From assembly GCF_018294505.1 (NCBI RefSeq), contig NC_057796.1:268328625-268392624 (forward strand): a stretch of DNA of 64,000 nucleotides. The letters run 5' to 3'. This DNA comes from Triticum aestivum. Its lineage: Eukaryota; Streptophyta; Magnoliopsida; Poales; Poaceae. The notes beneath the pieces were generated by a model, which saw nothing but the letters and a program-made list of their open reading frames with translations, was not told where the DNA came from and did not search any database. This document shows positions 22,746-35,163 of this stretch, in pieces. Position numbers and translations under genes: made by a program. Numbering within the stretch: position 1 is the stretch's first letter; each line of letters starts with the position of its first letter.

Positions 22746-23814
22746 GCGATAGGCTCCTTTTATGTACATATTCTAGACAACCTATATATTATGATCAATA
22801 TAATAAACCGGCATCCCTGCTAAAGCGGGGCCTCTGCTGTTCTTACTTAAAGGTTTCTTGGTTACATGGGGGCTTCTGTTTATAAAGCGGAGTTCTGATT
22901 GTCCATTGATCCGGCTTATAAAGCCACACAAAAAAACTTGGGGGCTTGCTACCCAAAGTCATAAGGAGCCAAGAGAGTCTGTTGCAAAGCACAACTCAAA
23001 CATAGGCACCCATTGAGCACAGCTCAAAATATTGCTTGGGGGCTCTTTTGTTCTACAAGAACAAAGAGTCTATAATCTTGTAATAGGCTATAAAAGCCAG
23101 GCTTGGAAGCCAGGTGTATTCACCTAAAACCCCGGGTTATCCTGCCTTTTTAAGTAAGTCACTCCGTCCACGTAATCCTGGTAAGACCCGTCAAACGTTT
23201 GACAAGTCAATCTTATACAGACCCTGAACTTGTCTTAGTTAAAATGACGATTGGTTAATGTGAGGTCCATCTGATAAGGCTTTGTAAAATGGTTTAACTC
23301 AGTGGCCTGGCAGCCCATGAAAAGCCTCACTTCTTCCATGTTTTCTTTTGAAATCTTTCTTTTTGAGGTTTATTTTGATGACGATTATACAATCTGGTTT
23401 TATTGACCTGGCTTGGCTTTTGACTATAAGTCGTCAGCATACAATCAGCTACAATCCGGTGTTTATTGACCTGGTCTGGCTTTTGACTACAAGTCGCGAA
23501 TATGATATAAGGGTAATCCGGTGTTTATTAAACCCGGTCCGGCTTTGCTATAAACCGGCAAACATAGGAGGAATTATCAATACTCATGATTTGGGTTATC
23601 ACCCTTACTACAATAAGTTGATAAACCAACGACGTGATTCACTATCACAGGACACTTTCAACTTGTTGTATGCAGGAACAGATTGAATAAACTGCTAAGG
23701 ATTATAAGCAGACCAAGCGTTTAAACTAGCCTATTACAAGGCAATTTGATGCCCAAAAGGATAATTGTTTTCAGCAAGTGTTGCAATGTGCAGAAAGTTA
23801 AACCGGCCTCCGGT
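22746..23814 (+). other. Non-coding spacer between pol and the antisense gene
   Basis: The spacer is rich in the element's ACCGGCTTATAAA-like phrases. At 23398-23540 it contains three imperfect copies, about 65 bp apart, of a unit with TTATTGACCTGG and GGCTTTTGACTA. It should contain the polyadenylation signals of the converging sense and antisense units; I cannot place them with confidence. Confidence 0.5.
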
Positions 23815-26800
23815 TCATGACTCTTCGCCGGGCTGACTTGACGGCTGTGGATCATCCTGTGCCGGTTCATCCTCCTCCTCTCCACCCAGCGGCTGGAAGT
23901 CAATGGTTGCCCAATCGATTCCAGTTAGGGCCTTCAATACAGCTTCATCGCTTATCAGTGAGGAGGGTTCAACTTCAGGGGCGTAGGTATGCTTACGGAT
24001 TGGCGGGATAAGATTTTGCACATCATAAGTTGGCGCATTAACCCGTTTGTTGTCGGCGTCATAAATCGACTGGTAATGAGAAAGATCAGTCTCTTCAGCC
24101 AATTTGCTCGCTAATGGGCGCATTTCCTTCGTCAAAGCTCAGAGATCATCATTGTCAAAATCTGACCCGTCCTCCTTTATGCTCGGATAACCGTTTCCCA
24201 CATTAGCCGGGTCAAGATCTGGTATCCATGCTTTAGCTCGGGTTAGCGCGGTCAGAGCACCTGCCCTTGCAGCTAATCTTTTTAACTCTTCAAACCGGGC
24301 GGGTAGCATTGACAGCCTTTTTAATGTTTCCTTGATCAAGGTTGGGGGCGGTTTGTTATGAGAGGCGGTACAGATGATCCGTTGTGCACCGGTATATAAT
24401 TGCTCTATAAGAGTATACGTAGCCTTTAATTTCTTCTGCATGTCGGAGCCAAGATGAGTAATGCGAGATCCTGCATCATCACAAACATGGGTAAACTAGC
24501 AGTTTATGGGATAATACATATTTAAGCTTAGGAAGAGCTTCTTTACCAAAAACAGCAGAAGTCATGGCGTTTATTTGACGCTTCAAGCCAGTCAGCTCTT
24601 CTGTTACCGGATTAAGGGCTGTTTCAGCGTCCTCAGCCCTCTTCAGCAGAGTTGTTTTCTCCGCATCCTAGACAGCCCGCTCGCTTTTAAAGCTCCTTCA
24701 GTTTCTCCATGGCTGCTAAAGCATTGGTCAGTTCCTCTTTGGCTTTGGAAGTCTCTGCTTGCTGGGACTTGATATTTTCTTGAAGATCAGCGGTTTGGGA
24801 TTCCTTTTTGCTCAGCTCAGCCTGTAAGAGACATACATGTCATGAGTTAACAATACATATATCAAGTACCAAGCGCATAACAAGTTATACATTTGGCACT
24901 TGGGGGCTAATGCCTATTGCTTCTTATCAACTATTATTATAAGTCCCAAGCGCATAACAAGTTATACATTTGGCACTTGGGGGCTAATGCGTATTAGCTC
25001 AAGTCAAGGTTATGGATTTTTTTCTTTCATCAATCGGATTATAAAGGTGTTCAACAAGAGTTTTTTGAGCTTTCTGACAAGATACCGGTTCATCCTAATG
25101 GTATAAACCGGCCCTTGGTGGCTACTGGTGTATCTTATAAACCGGATATGAAGGAAGACTAAATCATGCGGAGTTAATGGTATTTACCTGATATCGCTCC
25201 TTCATCATGTTCACTAAACCGGCTTCATAGTCGCGATTTGTGTACAGACGGTTTAAAAAACCAGAATGGATATCTTGGGCGCTGAGGTGGGCATAGGCTT
25301 CCAAGTCGGCTTTCCATTTACCCTTGTCAGCAACAGAGATTTCCTCTTTGGCGCTGTGTTTGGATAGAGCAATAGGGTTGCTTGGAGGTGTATAGCCAAA
25401 GCCAGTAACCATAACATCATCCGCTTTATCATCGGCAACTTTGACTGGACTCGGCGGTTTATCAGCCGTTTTAGCCGGGCTTGGCGGGTCAACAGCATGG
25501 CCCGTGGGATCATTTTGCACCTGTTCAACAAAGGTTTCATGATCTTGTGGGGGCGGATCATCAGGAATAGCATCGGCGTTTGGCTCAAATTGTTCTGGGA
25601 TCTTCTCTGGTTCAGTGGCCGGGTTATCATCAGCCGGTTTATTCAACTTGGCCTTTTTGCTGGGTCTGGGCTTGGCACTGAAAGGAACGAACACAAAGGT
25701 TGGTACAATAAGTAAATATCAAGTGTTAAGGGTTAGTTTAAATATGCTTACCCAGGAACCGTTTTGAGGGTTGGAAGCTGCGTCCCTGTTGAATCACCAG
25801 AAGATGAATGGGATGTTCCCTGATAATTTGAATCAGACGGATTAAGAGGATATCGGAAATAACCTGCCTTGGGATAAGATGTGTCGGGAATAGATGAAAC
25901 CTCTGGGCGGCGTTTACGAACCGGCGTGTTCGGTAAATCGGGCGAAGTAACCTCCTGGCCACTATGCCGGGTTGTGCGGCGAGCTTCGTGTTGCTGTTTC
26001 TTCAAAAGAAAGTTTGGATCCAAATGAGCTAGAGGATGAGAAAATCTTACTTTCCGGTTTGCTTGATGGGTTTTTGTGTTGGCAGAGGATCTGAACTGGA
26101 AGAAAGAATAATTACCTCTACATCATCAGCCTGGCTAGTTTCAGCGTCATCCTGATAAAGGTCACTGTCAATAAGGTGTATGAAAAGGGAGCCAAGAGAG
26201 TCAAGTTCTACCTCTGATTCCGGATTATCAAGATCAATGTCGATATTCAAATCGGTGGATTCGGCGGTTTTCTTCTTGGCAGGTTTTTTGATAACCTTGG
26301 TCTTGACATGAGGGGTCTTTGCCGGTTTATCCTACGGCTTCTTCTTCCAGAACGGGTCATCACCTTGTCAAAGATCGGCCAAAATGATAAGGGAATAGTT
26401 AAAGGGGCCGGATTAAAATAAGAGTTATGTAATTCTTACAGCTGGTGGTTTATTGGAAATGCCGAAGGGATTAAGCCCTGTCTGGCTGCAGACTGCCACC
26501 GTTTCATCCAGTATCTTTTTGACAGCTTCTGTGATTTCAGCCTCAGTTAGCTGAATGTCGATGTGCCGTTGAGGATCTTTCAAATTTCCTGTGTATTCGC
26601 ACATTAAACCGGGGCGACGGCTTAAAGGCAGAATGCTCCAAGATATCCAGCAACAAACGAAGTCAATGCGTGTTAAACCGTTCGCGACAAAGGCTCGAAG
26701 CTTTGAGAGCTGCGGTGCATACTTGGCTCGCTCCTTGGCGTTAAGTCGTTGGGGAAATGGATATGTATTGGTAAGCCGGTGAGGACGATAACCCGGCAGA

Positions 26801-28040
26801 GGATTCTCGTCAGCTGGAGACGTATCTCGGCAGTAAAACCAAGTCTGATTCCAGTCCTTGGGGTCACTATGGTGCTTGGCGTGAGGGAAGCTGACATCTT
26901 TCCTTTTCTGAATTGAGACACCGCCAAGTTCAGTATTGGGCCCATCCATAAATTCAGTACGGCGGTTTAGATAAAAAAATCTCTGAACAATTCAACGGTA
27001 GGTTCTTCTTGCAGATAAGCCTTGCAAAATACTTGGAAATTGCAAATATTGGACACAGAGTTGGGTCCAATATCTTGAGGGTGGAGTTGGAAGCTAGCAA
27101 GGACATCACGGAAAAAAAATTGATCCGGGAGGGCTAAACCCTCTACCCAGATGGTCAACGAACACAATCACTTCTCCATCCTTGGGTTCAGGAGGATTTT
27201 CTGGACTAGGGACTCTCCAGTGGATGACTTCCTTTTTTGCTAAAGCGCTGGTTGCGACTAACCCGTTCAGTTGTTCCTCCGTAACCCGGGAGGGGACCCA
27301 GTTGCAAGCATAAAATGATTTGTCCATTTATCTGACAAACCTGAAAAAAGATTCCTGCCTGTTTAAGATTCATGATGGACAAGCATAAAGCGTCGCAAGT
27401 TAATAGACATGGTGCTAAAACGGGTATAACTGGTAAACCGGAGGTTCATGTTGTCAGAGTTACAGCAATGAGCAATTGGCGGTTTAAGAGAGGGCTAATG
27501 GTGCCTGGCGGATTATTATTTTCTGAAGCTAAACCACCTATGCAGATATTAAACATACAGATCTGGGGTTGGAAAATGGCTAAGTGCTGAAAAAACAGGT
27601 TTCGCAGATTCGTATGGCAAATCTTAGATCTGCAGCGTGTCAGAAAATCAAAATATATTCAGACCTAAAATATAAGTGCCAGAGCAGTTGATGAAAGGTT
27701 CAGATGGGATATTCTATTTTTACGAGATGCATTGATGGAAAGGAAGGATTATGGCTATCTCTATACAGGGTAAACATCAAAGGTTAAATCAAAGAACTGT
27801 TGTGCAGAGACGAACACCGATGAACACCGATGGGTACTGAAACCCTAATGGCAGATCTAGGGTGGAAAGAAACAGGACTTACCGGTATTACGGGAGCAGC
27901 GGAGAGGCGCCGCGATTCTCTGGTGAGCTCAGGGTGATGCGGCGGCCGAAGATGAGGTTGAAGATGAAACTTGGCAGCGGCGGCTGAGCTTGAGTGCTAG
28001 GTCAATGCAAGGAAGGAGACGAAGTGAAGAGGCACGGGGG
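23815..28040 (-). pseudogene. Multi-exon antisense gene of the Tat element (putative gypsy-type transposon protein)
   Basis: A TATA box lies at 28072-28065 on the minus strand. I predict exons, right to left, at 28040-27883 (untranslated), 27340-26440, about 26371-26051, 26028-25752, 25677-25188, and 24821 to 23815, with possible further introns in the last block. Each boundary listed has GT/AG consensus, for example G/GTAAGT at 27882, TTTTTTCAG at 27341, GG/GTAAGC at 25751, CAG/GTAAAT at 25187 and CTTACAG at 24822. The start codon is 27327. The N-terminal block (VPSRVTEEQLNGLV, YLQEEPTVELFRDFF) matches what I know as the 'putative gypsy type transposon' domain (Pfam PF04195). Later parts are acidic or Lys-rich (KKPAKKKTAES), then coiled-coil, then an acidic C-terminus. 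Two frameshifts lie in A-runs near 27110 and 26975, and stops occur in the last block, so this copy is broken. Function is unknown. Confidence 0.65.
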
Positions 28041-28064
28041 GGAAATGAAAGGGACCCTCGACCC

Positions 28065-28072
28065 TATTTATA
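28065..28072 (-). promoter_or_regulatory. TATA box of the antisense gene
   Basis: TATAAATA on the minus strand lies inside the 3' interior of the element, 261 bp before the 3' LTR. The following leader is CT-rich. The arrangement is repeated in the minus-strand fragment at 14611. Confidence 0.65.
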
Positions 28073-28333
28073 AGGCGAAAGGATAAGTGACAGGCGCGAG
28101 AATCGAGGAGCCTAAAAATTGGATAGGTGACAGAGCTGTCGCCTCGATCTTCGGGATTCATTATAAAAGTGAGGAATGAATGGTTTTTTATAGCAGGTGA
28201 TGTCATGGCGGTTTATGATAATCTTGGAAGATGACGTCATGGCGAGTTACAAGATTTTCACGAAGGTGTTGAAGAAGGAATTTTCTAAGTATTGAAGATT
28301 GACATTAACAAGTTCAAATCAGTCTGGGCCTAA

Positions 28334-28872
28334 TGTTGGGATATAACTACTGAGTATAAACCGCCCAGGAGGGGACGGTTTATACTCATAGTGTATCATT
28401 CATATTGAAGCCCACGAAGACAAGGAATATGGCGCTTTATGGAAAAGATCTAACGAGAAGGCCCAAGGCCCAAAGACGAATTAGGGCCCGTAGATGTAAA
28501 CCGCCATATGATGTATAACTTGTGTTGTAAGATAGGCAAGGGTAGAAACCGAGCCGGACATGTTTATGAGCCGGCCGGGATTCTGTAGACCGCCGGGCGT
28601 CAACCTATGTATATAAAGGGACGACCCGGCGGCGGTTCAAGGACAAGAAACAACAGATCGAGAGCCAGGTAAAGCGGATTCGCTCTCTGGTCATCGAAAC
28701 CCCATCAATTGCACCACAACTGGATTAGGCTTTTACCTTCACCGCAAGGGGAAGAACCAGTATAAACTCCTTGCGTCCTTTGTCCCGCTTTAACCCCTTT
28801 AAGCTAACCCGTCGCGATGGCTCCACGACTAAGTCCTCACACCAGGACATCTGCCGTGACAAAACCATGACA
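28334..28872 (+). repeat. 3' LTR of the complete Tat element
   Basis: It starts TGTTGGGATAT and ends CCATGACA, and it matches 15693-16232 over its whole length. It retains ATG at 28817-28819 where the 5' LTR has GTG. Confidence 0.95.
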
Positions 28873-28877
28873 GTTTG
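28873..28877. other. Target-site duplication of Tat element, right copy (GTTTG)
   Basis: It is identical to 15688-15692. Confidence 0.9.
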
Positions 28878-29286
28878 CATAAAGCTAGTTTTTCCCTACA
28901 ACAAAGGAATAAATTTATTTAACTACTCCCAAGTTGTACCAAAATATTTGCGAAGGTTCCCCCAGCTCAAATCCCAACTAACAATATCATGATTAAACCC
29001 AATTCGATTAATTAAAGAGTGATGAGATCACTAGTAATATCCAGTTCCAGATACTCAAGATGTCCATAACCGGGGACATGGCTAACCATGATTAGTTTAT
29101 ACACTCTGCAGAGGTTGCACACTTTTCCCCACAAGACTCGACCGCATCCATGATTGGAAGATCGAGACATAGTCTTTCTGAAGCATTAAATCTCTACTCC
29201 GGGCAGACCGGTACACCTACTTTCCCTCTACATCTGCTAGTCCACCTCTTCGAGAGCTGATACAACTTACTCAACTATGCCAGAGC
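28878..29286 (-). repeat. LTR-like fragment split by the complete Tat element (right part)
   Basis: It continues the sequence that stops at 15687. Phrases such as CCGGGCAGACCGGTACACC are familiar from grass Gypsy repeats, but I cannot name the family. It ends abruptly at the LARD insertion. AGAGC at 29282-29286 would be the left target-site duplication of that element. Confidence 0.4.
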
Positions 29287-29972
29287 TGTGACGCCCAGAT
29301 ACTTAGGCTACAGTCATCCCCCGTTAATGATGCCACGTCACCTCTGTCATGGTAGTTAATCTCGGGTTAGTTCAAAAACCGATTCAAAATTCAAATTCAA
29401 AATCAAGTCAAAGAAATTAAAGTTTTGAAATATTAAAAACTAAAATGTTCGGAGTGAGCCAAATAATGCATAAGTAATTATGGTGGAGAAACCACAGTTT
29501 CATAAAATGTTTAAATGCTCAAATGGGAATGAAACAACAGCACGTCCAATTTAATAAATGCCTTTTGTTAATTATAAAATGTTAAAATATTTTACTTAGG
29601 GGTTTAAACTTTAGTAACAGAGGTATAATTAGTAATACTGATTTTGGTACTACTTTTATGTTTTTATAAAACTTAGATAAGATGAGACTAAAAATAAAAC
29701 AGTAAAGGTAAAATAAGTAAAAATAAGAGAATAAAATAGAGAACAAAATAAAAGAAAAGGACCCCCCTTGGCCAACTGGGCCAGACGGCCCAACCGGCCC
29801 GTCCACCAACCGGCCCAACCCCCTCCATAGCCCACCAGGGGGAAACCCTAACCACCCCGACCACACACTCCCCCCCACTCCCACATCTCTCCTCTCCCCT
29901 CCCGATCCGGTCTGGATCAGGGACGAACTGCTTCCCCCCTCTCGCGACGCCAGCGCCCCAACCCCGTTGCCG

Positions 29973-30169
29973 NNNNNNNNNNNNNNNNNNNNNNNNNNNN
30001 NNNNNNNNNNNNNNNNNNNNNNNNNNNNNNNNNNNNNNNNNNNNNNNNNNNNNNNNNNNNNNNNNNNNNNNNNNNNNNNNNNNNNNNNNNNNNNNNNNNN
30101 NNNNNNNNNNNNNNNNNNNNNNNNNNNNNNNNNNNNNNNNNNNNNNNNNNNNNNNNNNNNNNNNNNNNN
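29973..30169. other. Assembly gap (197 N)
   Basis: Similar sequence lies on both sides (29899-29972 and 30170-30243, both CCCGATCCG...GGGACGAAC), suggesting an unresolved tandem duplication in GC-rich LTR sequence. Confidence 0.95.
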
Positions 30170-30586
30170 CTCCCGATCCGATCTGGATCGGGGACGAACG
30201 GCGTGCCCCCCCTCTCGCGACGCCGGCGCCCAACCCCGCCGCCGGACTCCCCCATCGCCTCGACCCCGACGCCGCGCCCCATCGCTCGCCGTCGCCACCC
30301 CGTCGCCGCTGGACCTCGTCGTCCACGTCCTCAGCCCCGACGACCGCGCACGTCACTGCCCTCGCCGGATTCGTCAAGCCCCTCCTCGCCGGACTGCCTC
30401 CTCCACGCCGCCGTCGTCCTCGTCTACCTCCCCGAGCCCCGCTGCCCTGGACCCTACCCCCCGCGGTGAGACCCCGGCCTCTCCTTCCCCGCGCGCGTGC
30501 TCGAACCACTGTGCCGCACAACGCGCGCCCCGCCGTCCGCCTGCGCACGCGCCGCCCACGGCCGTAGCCGCCGTCTCCACTCCGCC

Positions 30587-31118
30587 TGGCAGTGCCTTGC
30601 CCCGCCTCCTTGGCCGCGCCCCCGCGGGCGCTCGTGCCACACGCAACCCCCATCCCCCCGTACACCTCGTTGCCCCGATCTTCCTCACACGCGCGCGCCC
30701 GCAACCGCGCAGCGCGCAGCTCTGCTGCAGCCACCTCTGCCGCCCAGCAGCGCCACTGCTCGCCGAATTGCCCCGCGGTGGTCCGGCCGCACCCTCCACG
30801 GCTCCGACGTCCTCCTCCGGCGACCGCCCGCTTTCGCTACGGCNNNNNNNNNNNNNNNNNNGGCAGTGACATGCCCCGCCTCCTTGGCCGCGCCCCCGCG
30901 GGCGCTCGTGCCGCGCGCACCCCCATCCCCCCGTACACCACGTCGCCCCGGTCTTCCTCACACGCGCGTGCCCGCAACTGCGTGGCGCGCAGCTCTGCTG
31001 CAGCCACCTCCGCCGCCCAGCAGCGCCACTGCTTGCCGAATCACCCCGCGGTGGTCCGGCCGCACCCTCCACGGCCCCGACATCCTCCTACGGCGACCGC
31101 CCGCTTCGCTACGGCCCC
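30587..31118. repeat. Direct duplication of about 257 bp around an 18-N gap in the LARD 5' LTR
   Basis: 30587-30843 and 30862-31118 align from GGCAGTG to the CTACGGC phrase with scattered differences. The gap 30844-30861 lies exactly at the junction. Confidence 0.8.
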
Positions 31119-31228
31119 GGCCCACTGTGGCCTTGCCAGCGCCCATCCGCGCGCTGGCCGTCGCCCGGTGGCCTCGCCCCACCGCACCTCCTGCGTACAA
31201 GCGCCCGCCCAGGCGCCATTCGCCCGAT

Positions 31229-31233
31229 GCTCG
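31229..31233. other. Target-site duplication of the Angela-type element, left copy (GCTCG)
   Basis: GCTCG is repeated at 39912-39916 on the other side of the element. The LARD 3' LTR near 47980 shows a single diverged copy of the site, without an insertion. Confidence 0.85.
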
Positions 31234-32941
31234 TGTTGGGGATCATAGCAGAAATTTAAAATTTTCTACGCATCACCAAGATCAATCTATGGAGTCATCT
31301 AGCAACGAGAGAGATGAGTGCATCTACATACCCTTGTAGATCGCGAGCGGAAGCGTTCAAGTGAACGGGGTTGATGGAGTCGTACTCATCGTGATCCAAA
31401 TCACCGATGACCGAGCGCCGAACGGACGGCACCTCCGCGTTCAACACACGTACGGTTGGGAGAGATGTCTCCTCCTTCTTGATCCAGCAAGGGGGAAGGA
31501 GAGATTGATGGATATCCAGCAGCACGACGGCGTGGTGGTGGAATTAGCGGGGATCTTGGCAGGGCTTCGCCAAGCTCAGCGAGAGGGAGAGGTGTCACGG
31601 GAGGGAGAGGGAGGCGCCAGGGGCTGTGGTGCTGCTGCCCTCCCTCCCCCCTCTATATATAGGCCCCCTGGGGGCGCCGGCCCTGGGAGATCCAATCTCC
31701 AAGGGGGGCGGCGACCAAGGGGGGTGGCTTACCCCCCAAGCCAAGTGGGGCGCCCCCACCCCCAGGGTTTCCAACCCTAGGCGCAGGGGGAGGCCCATGG
31801 GGGGCGCACCAGCCCACCAGGGGTTGGTTCCCTTCCCACTTCAGCCCATGGGGCCCTCCGGGATAGGTGGCCCCACCCGGTGGACCCCCGGGACCCTTCC
31901 GGTGGTCCCGGTACAATACCGGTGACCCCCGAAACTTTCCCGGTGGCCGAAACTGGACTTCCTATATATAATACTTCACCTCCGGACCATTCTGGAACTC
32001 CTCGTGACGTCCGGGATATCATCCAGGACTCCTAACAATTTCGGGTTACCGCATACTAGTATCTCTACAACCCTAGCGTCACCGAACCTTAAGTGTGTAG
32101 ACCCTACGGGTTCGGGAGACATGCAAACATGACCGAGACGACTCTCCGGTCAATAACCAACAGCGGGATCTGGATACCCATGTTGGCTCCCACATGTTCC
32201 GCGACGATCTCATCGGATGAACCACGATGTCGAGGATTCAATCAATCCCGTATACAATTCCCTTGTCAATCGGTACGTTACTTGCCCGAGATTCGATCGT
32301 CGGTATCCCAATACCTCGTTCAATCTCGTTACCGGCAAGTCACTTTACTCGTACCGTAATGCATGATCCCGTGACCAAACACTTGGTCACATTGAGCTCA
32401 TTATGATGATGCATTACCGAGTGGGCCCAGTGATACCTCTCCGTCATACGGAGTGACAAATCCCAGTCTCGATTCGTGCCAACCCAACAGACACTTTCGG
32501 AGATACCCGTAGTGCACCTTTATAGCCACCAAGTTACGTTGTGACGTTTGGCACACCCAAAGCACTCCTATGGTATCCAGGAGTTGCACAATCTCATGGT
32601 CTAAGGAAATGATACTTGACATTTGCAAAAGCTCTAGCAAACGAACTACACAATCTTTGTGCTATGCTTAGGATTGGGTCTTGTCCATCACATCATTCTC
32701 CTAATGATGTGATCCCGTTATCAATGACATCCAATGCCCATAGTCAGGAAACCATGACTATCTGTTGATCAACGAGCTAGTCAACTAGAGGCTCACTAGG
32801 GACATGTTGTGCTCTATGTATTCACACATGTATTATGATTTCCGGATAACACAATTATAGCATGAACAATAGAAAATTATCATGAACAAGGAAATATAAT
32901 AATAATCATTTTATTATCGCCTCTAGGGCATATTTCCAACA
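31234..32941 (-). repeat. 3' LTR of the Angela-type element (left in window)
   Basis: This copy is 1708 bp. It retains a segment of about 45 bp near 32020-32070 that the other LTR lacks. Confidence 0.93.
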
Positions 32942-32956
32942 GTCTCCCACTTGCAC
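32942..32956 (-). promoter_or_regulatory. Polypurine tract of the Angela-type element
   Basis: The minus strand reads GCAAGTGGGAGAC directly before the LTR, the expected purine tract of this family. Confidence 0.75.
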
Positions 32957-32973
32957 TAGAGTCAATAATCTAG

Positions 32974-35163
32974 TTACATTGTGATGAATCGAACACCCAT
33001 AGAGTTCTGGTGTTGATCATGTTTTGCTCTAGGGAGAGGTTTAGTCAACGGATCTGCTATATTCAGGTCCGTAGGTACTTTACAAATATCTATGTCTCCA
33101 TTTTGAACACTTTCACGAATGGAGTTGAAGCGACGCTTGATATGCCTGGTCTTCCTGTGAAACCTGGGCTCCTTGGCAAGGGCAATAGCTCCAGTGTTGT
33201 CACAGAAGAGAGTCATCGGGCCCGACGCATTGGGAATAACTCCTAGGTTGGTAATGAACTCCTTCACCCAGATTGCTTCTTGTGCTGCCTCTGAGGCCGC
33301 CATGTATTCCGCTTCACATGTAGATCCCGCCACAACGCTTTGCTTGCAACTGCACCAGCTTACTGCCCCACCATTCAAAATGTACACGTATTCGGTTTGT
33401 GACTTAGAGTCATCCAGATCTGTGTCGAAGCTAGCATCGACGTAACCCTTTACGATGAGCTCTTCGTCACCTCCATAAACGAGAAACATATCCTTAGTCC
33501 TCTTCAGGTACTTCAGGATATTCTTGACCGCTGTCCAGTGTTCCATGCCGGGATTACTTTGGTACCTTCCTACCAAACTTACGGCAAGGTTTACATCAGG
33601 TCTGGTACACAGCATGGCATACATAATAGACCCTATGGCCGAGGCATAGGGGATGACACTCATCTTTTCTCTATCTTATGCCGTGGTCGGGCATTGAGCC
33701 GTGCTCAATTAAACACCTTGCAATACAGGCAAGAACCCCTTCTTGGACTGATCCATATTGAACTTCTTCAATATCTTGTCAAGGTACGTACTTTGTGAAA
33801 GACCAATGAGGCGTCTTGATCTATCTCTATAGATCTTGATGCCTAATATATAAGCAGCTTCTCCAAGGTCCTTCATTGAAAAACACTTATTCAAGTAGGC
33901 CTTTATACTTTCCAAGAATTCTATATCATTTCCCATCAATAGTATGTCATCCACATATAATATGAGAAATGCTACAGAGCTCCCACTCACTTTGTTGTAA
34001 ACACAGGCTTCTCCATAAGTCTGCGTAAACCCAAACGCTTTGATCATCTCATCAAAGCGAATGTTCCAACTCCGAGATGCCTGCACCAGCCCATAGATTG
34101 AGCGCTGGAGCTTGCATACTTTGTCAGCATTCTTAGGATCGACAAAACCTTCCGGCTGCATCATATACAATTCTTCCTTAAGGAAGCCCTTAAGGAATGC
34201 CGTTTTGACGTCCATTTGCCATATGTCATAATCATAGAATGCGGCAATTGCTAACATGATTCGGACGGACTTCAGCTTCGCTACGGGTGAGAAAGTCTCA
34301 TCGTAGTCAACCCCTTGAACTTGTCGATAACCCTTAGCGACAAGTCGAGCCTTATAGATGGTCACATTACCATCTGCGTCTGTCTTCTTCTTAAAGATCC
34401 ATTTGTTTTCTATCGCTCGCCGATCATCGGGCAAGTCTGTCAAAGTCCACACTTTGTTTGCATACATGGATCCTATCTCGGATTGCATGGCTTCAAGCCA
34501 TTTGTTGGAATCTGGGCCCGCCATTGCTTCTTCATAGTTCGAAGGTTCACCGTTGTCTAACAACATGATTTCCAGGACAGGGTTGCCATACCACTCTCGT
34601 GTGGAACGTGTCCTCGTGGACCTATGAAGTTCAGTAGTAACTTGATCCGAAGTACCTTTATCATCATCATCATTAACTTCCTCTCTAGTCGGTGCATGCA
34701 CCACAGGAACATCTTCCTGAGCTGCGCTACTTTCCGGTTCAAGAGGTAGTACTTCATCAAGTTCCACTTTCCTCCCACTTACTTCTTTCGAGAGAAACTC
34801 TTTCTCTAGAAAGGACCCGTTCTTGGCAACAAAGATCTTGCCTTCGGATCTGAGGTAGAAGGTATACCCAATGGTTTCCTTAGGGTATCCTACGAAGACG
34901 CATTTTTCTGACTTGGGTTCGAGCTTTTCAGGTTGAAGTTTCTTGACATAAGCATCGCATCCCCAAACTTTTAGAAACGACAGCTTAGGTTTCTTCCCAA
35001 ACCATAATTCATACGGTGTCGTCTCAACGGATTTCGACGGAGCCCTATTTAAAGTGAATGCGGCAGTCTCTAAAGCATAGCCCCAAAACGAGAGTAGTAG
35101 ATCGGTAAGAGACATCATAGATTGCACCATATCCAATAGAGTGCGATTACGACGTTCGGACAC
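32974..35163 (-). pseudogene. Angela pol: integrase C-terminus, reverse transcriptase, RNase H
   Basis: The first codons (SERRNRTLLDMV) follow the third catalytic residue of integrase. Next come VWGCDAYVK and FVGYPKET, then the Copia polymerase signatures NKWIFKKK, WQMDVKTAFLKG, QRSIYGLVQASRSW and the catalytic YVDD (33946-33957). A frameshift and stops lie near 33660-33710. RNase H resumes with SWCSCKQSVVAGSTCEAEY and ends after DPLTKPLP and IRFITM-like residues at 32974. The reverse transcriptase core is uninterrupted, but the polyprotein is not. Confidence 0.9.

Larger units (their letters stand above)
15693..28872 (+). mobile_element. Complete but decayed Gypsy/Tat retrotransposon with an antisense gene
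   Basis: Two LTRs (540 and 539 bp) enclose gag, protease, reverse transcriptase, two RNase H-like domains, integrase and a 3' region with a multi-exon gene on the opposite strand. GTTTG at 15688-15692 and 28873-28877 is the 5-bp target-site duplication. The extra archaeal-type RNase H before integrase and the antisense ORF in the 3' region are hallmarks of the Tat lineage (RIRE2/Grande/Retand relatives). I count about 20 substitutions between the LTRs (3.7%). At the commonly used grass rate of 1.3e-8 per site per year this is roughly 1.4 million years. All sense genes are broken. Confidence 0.9.
29287..31233 (+). repeat. LARD 5' LTR, left part
   Basis: It matches 46567-47990 apart from gaps. 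The right half is a very GC-rich, CpG-rich block with a direct duplication around the 18-base N run. Apparent open frames here are by-products of base composition. Confidence 0.8.

Noticed and set aside
29582..31339. Several long open frames on both strands in the GC-rich LARD LTR
   Set aside because: They cross N runs, overlap on both strands, have low-complexity Arg/Ala/Pro translations and lie inside an LTR. GC-rich sequence has few stops by chance.
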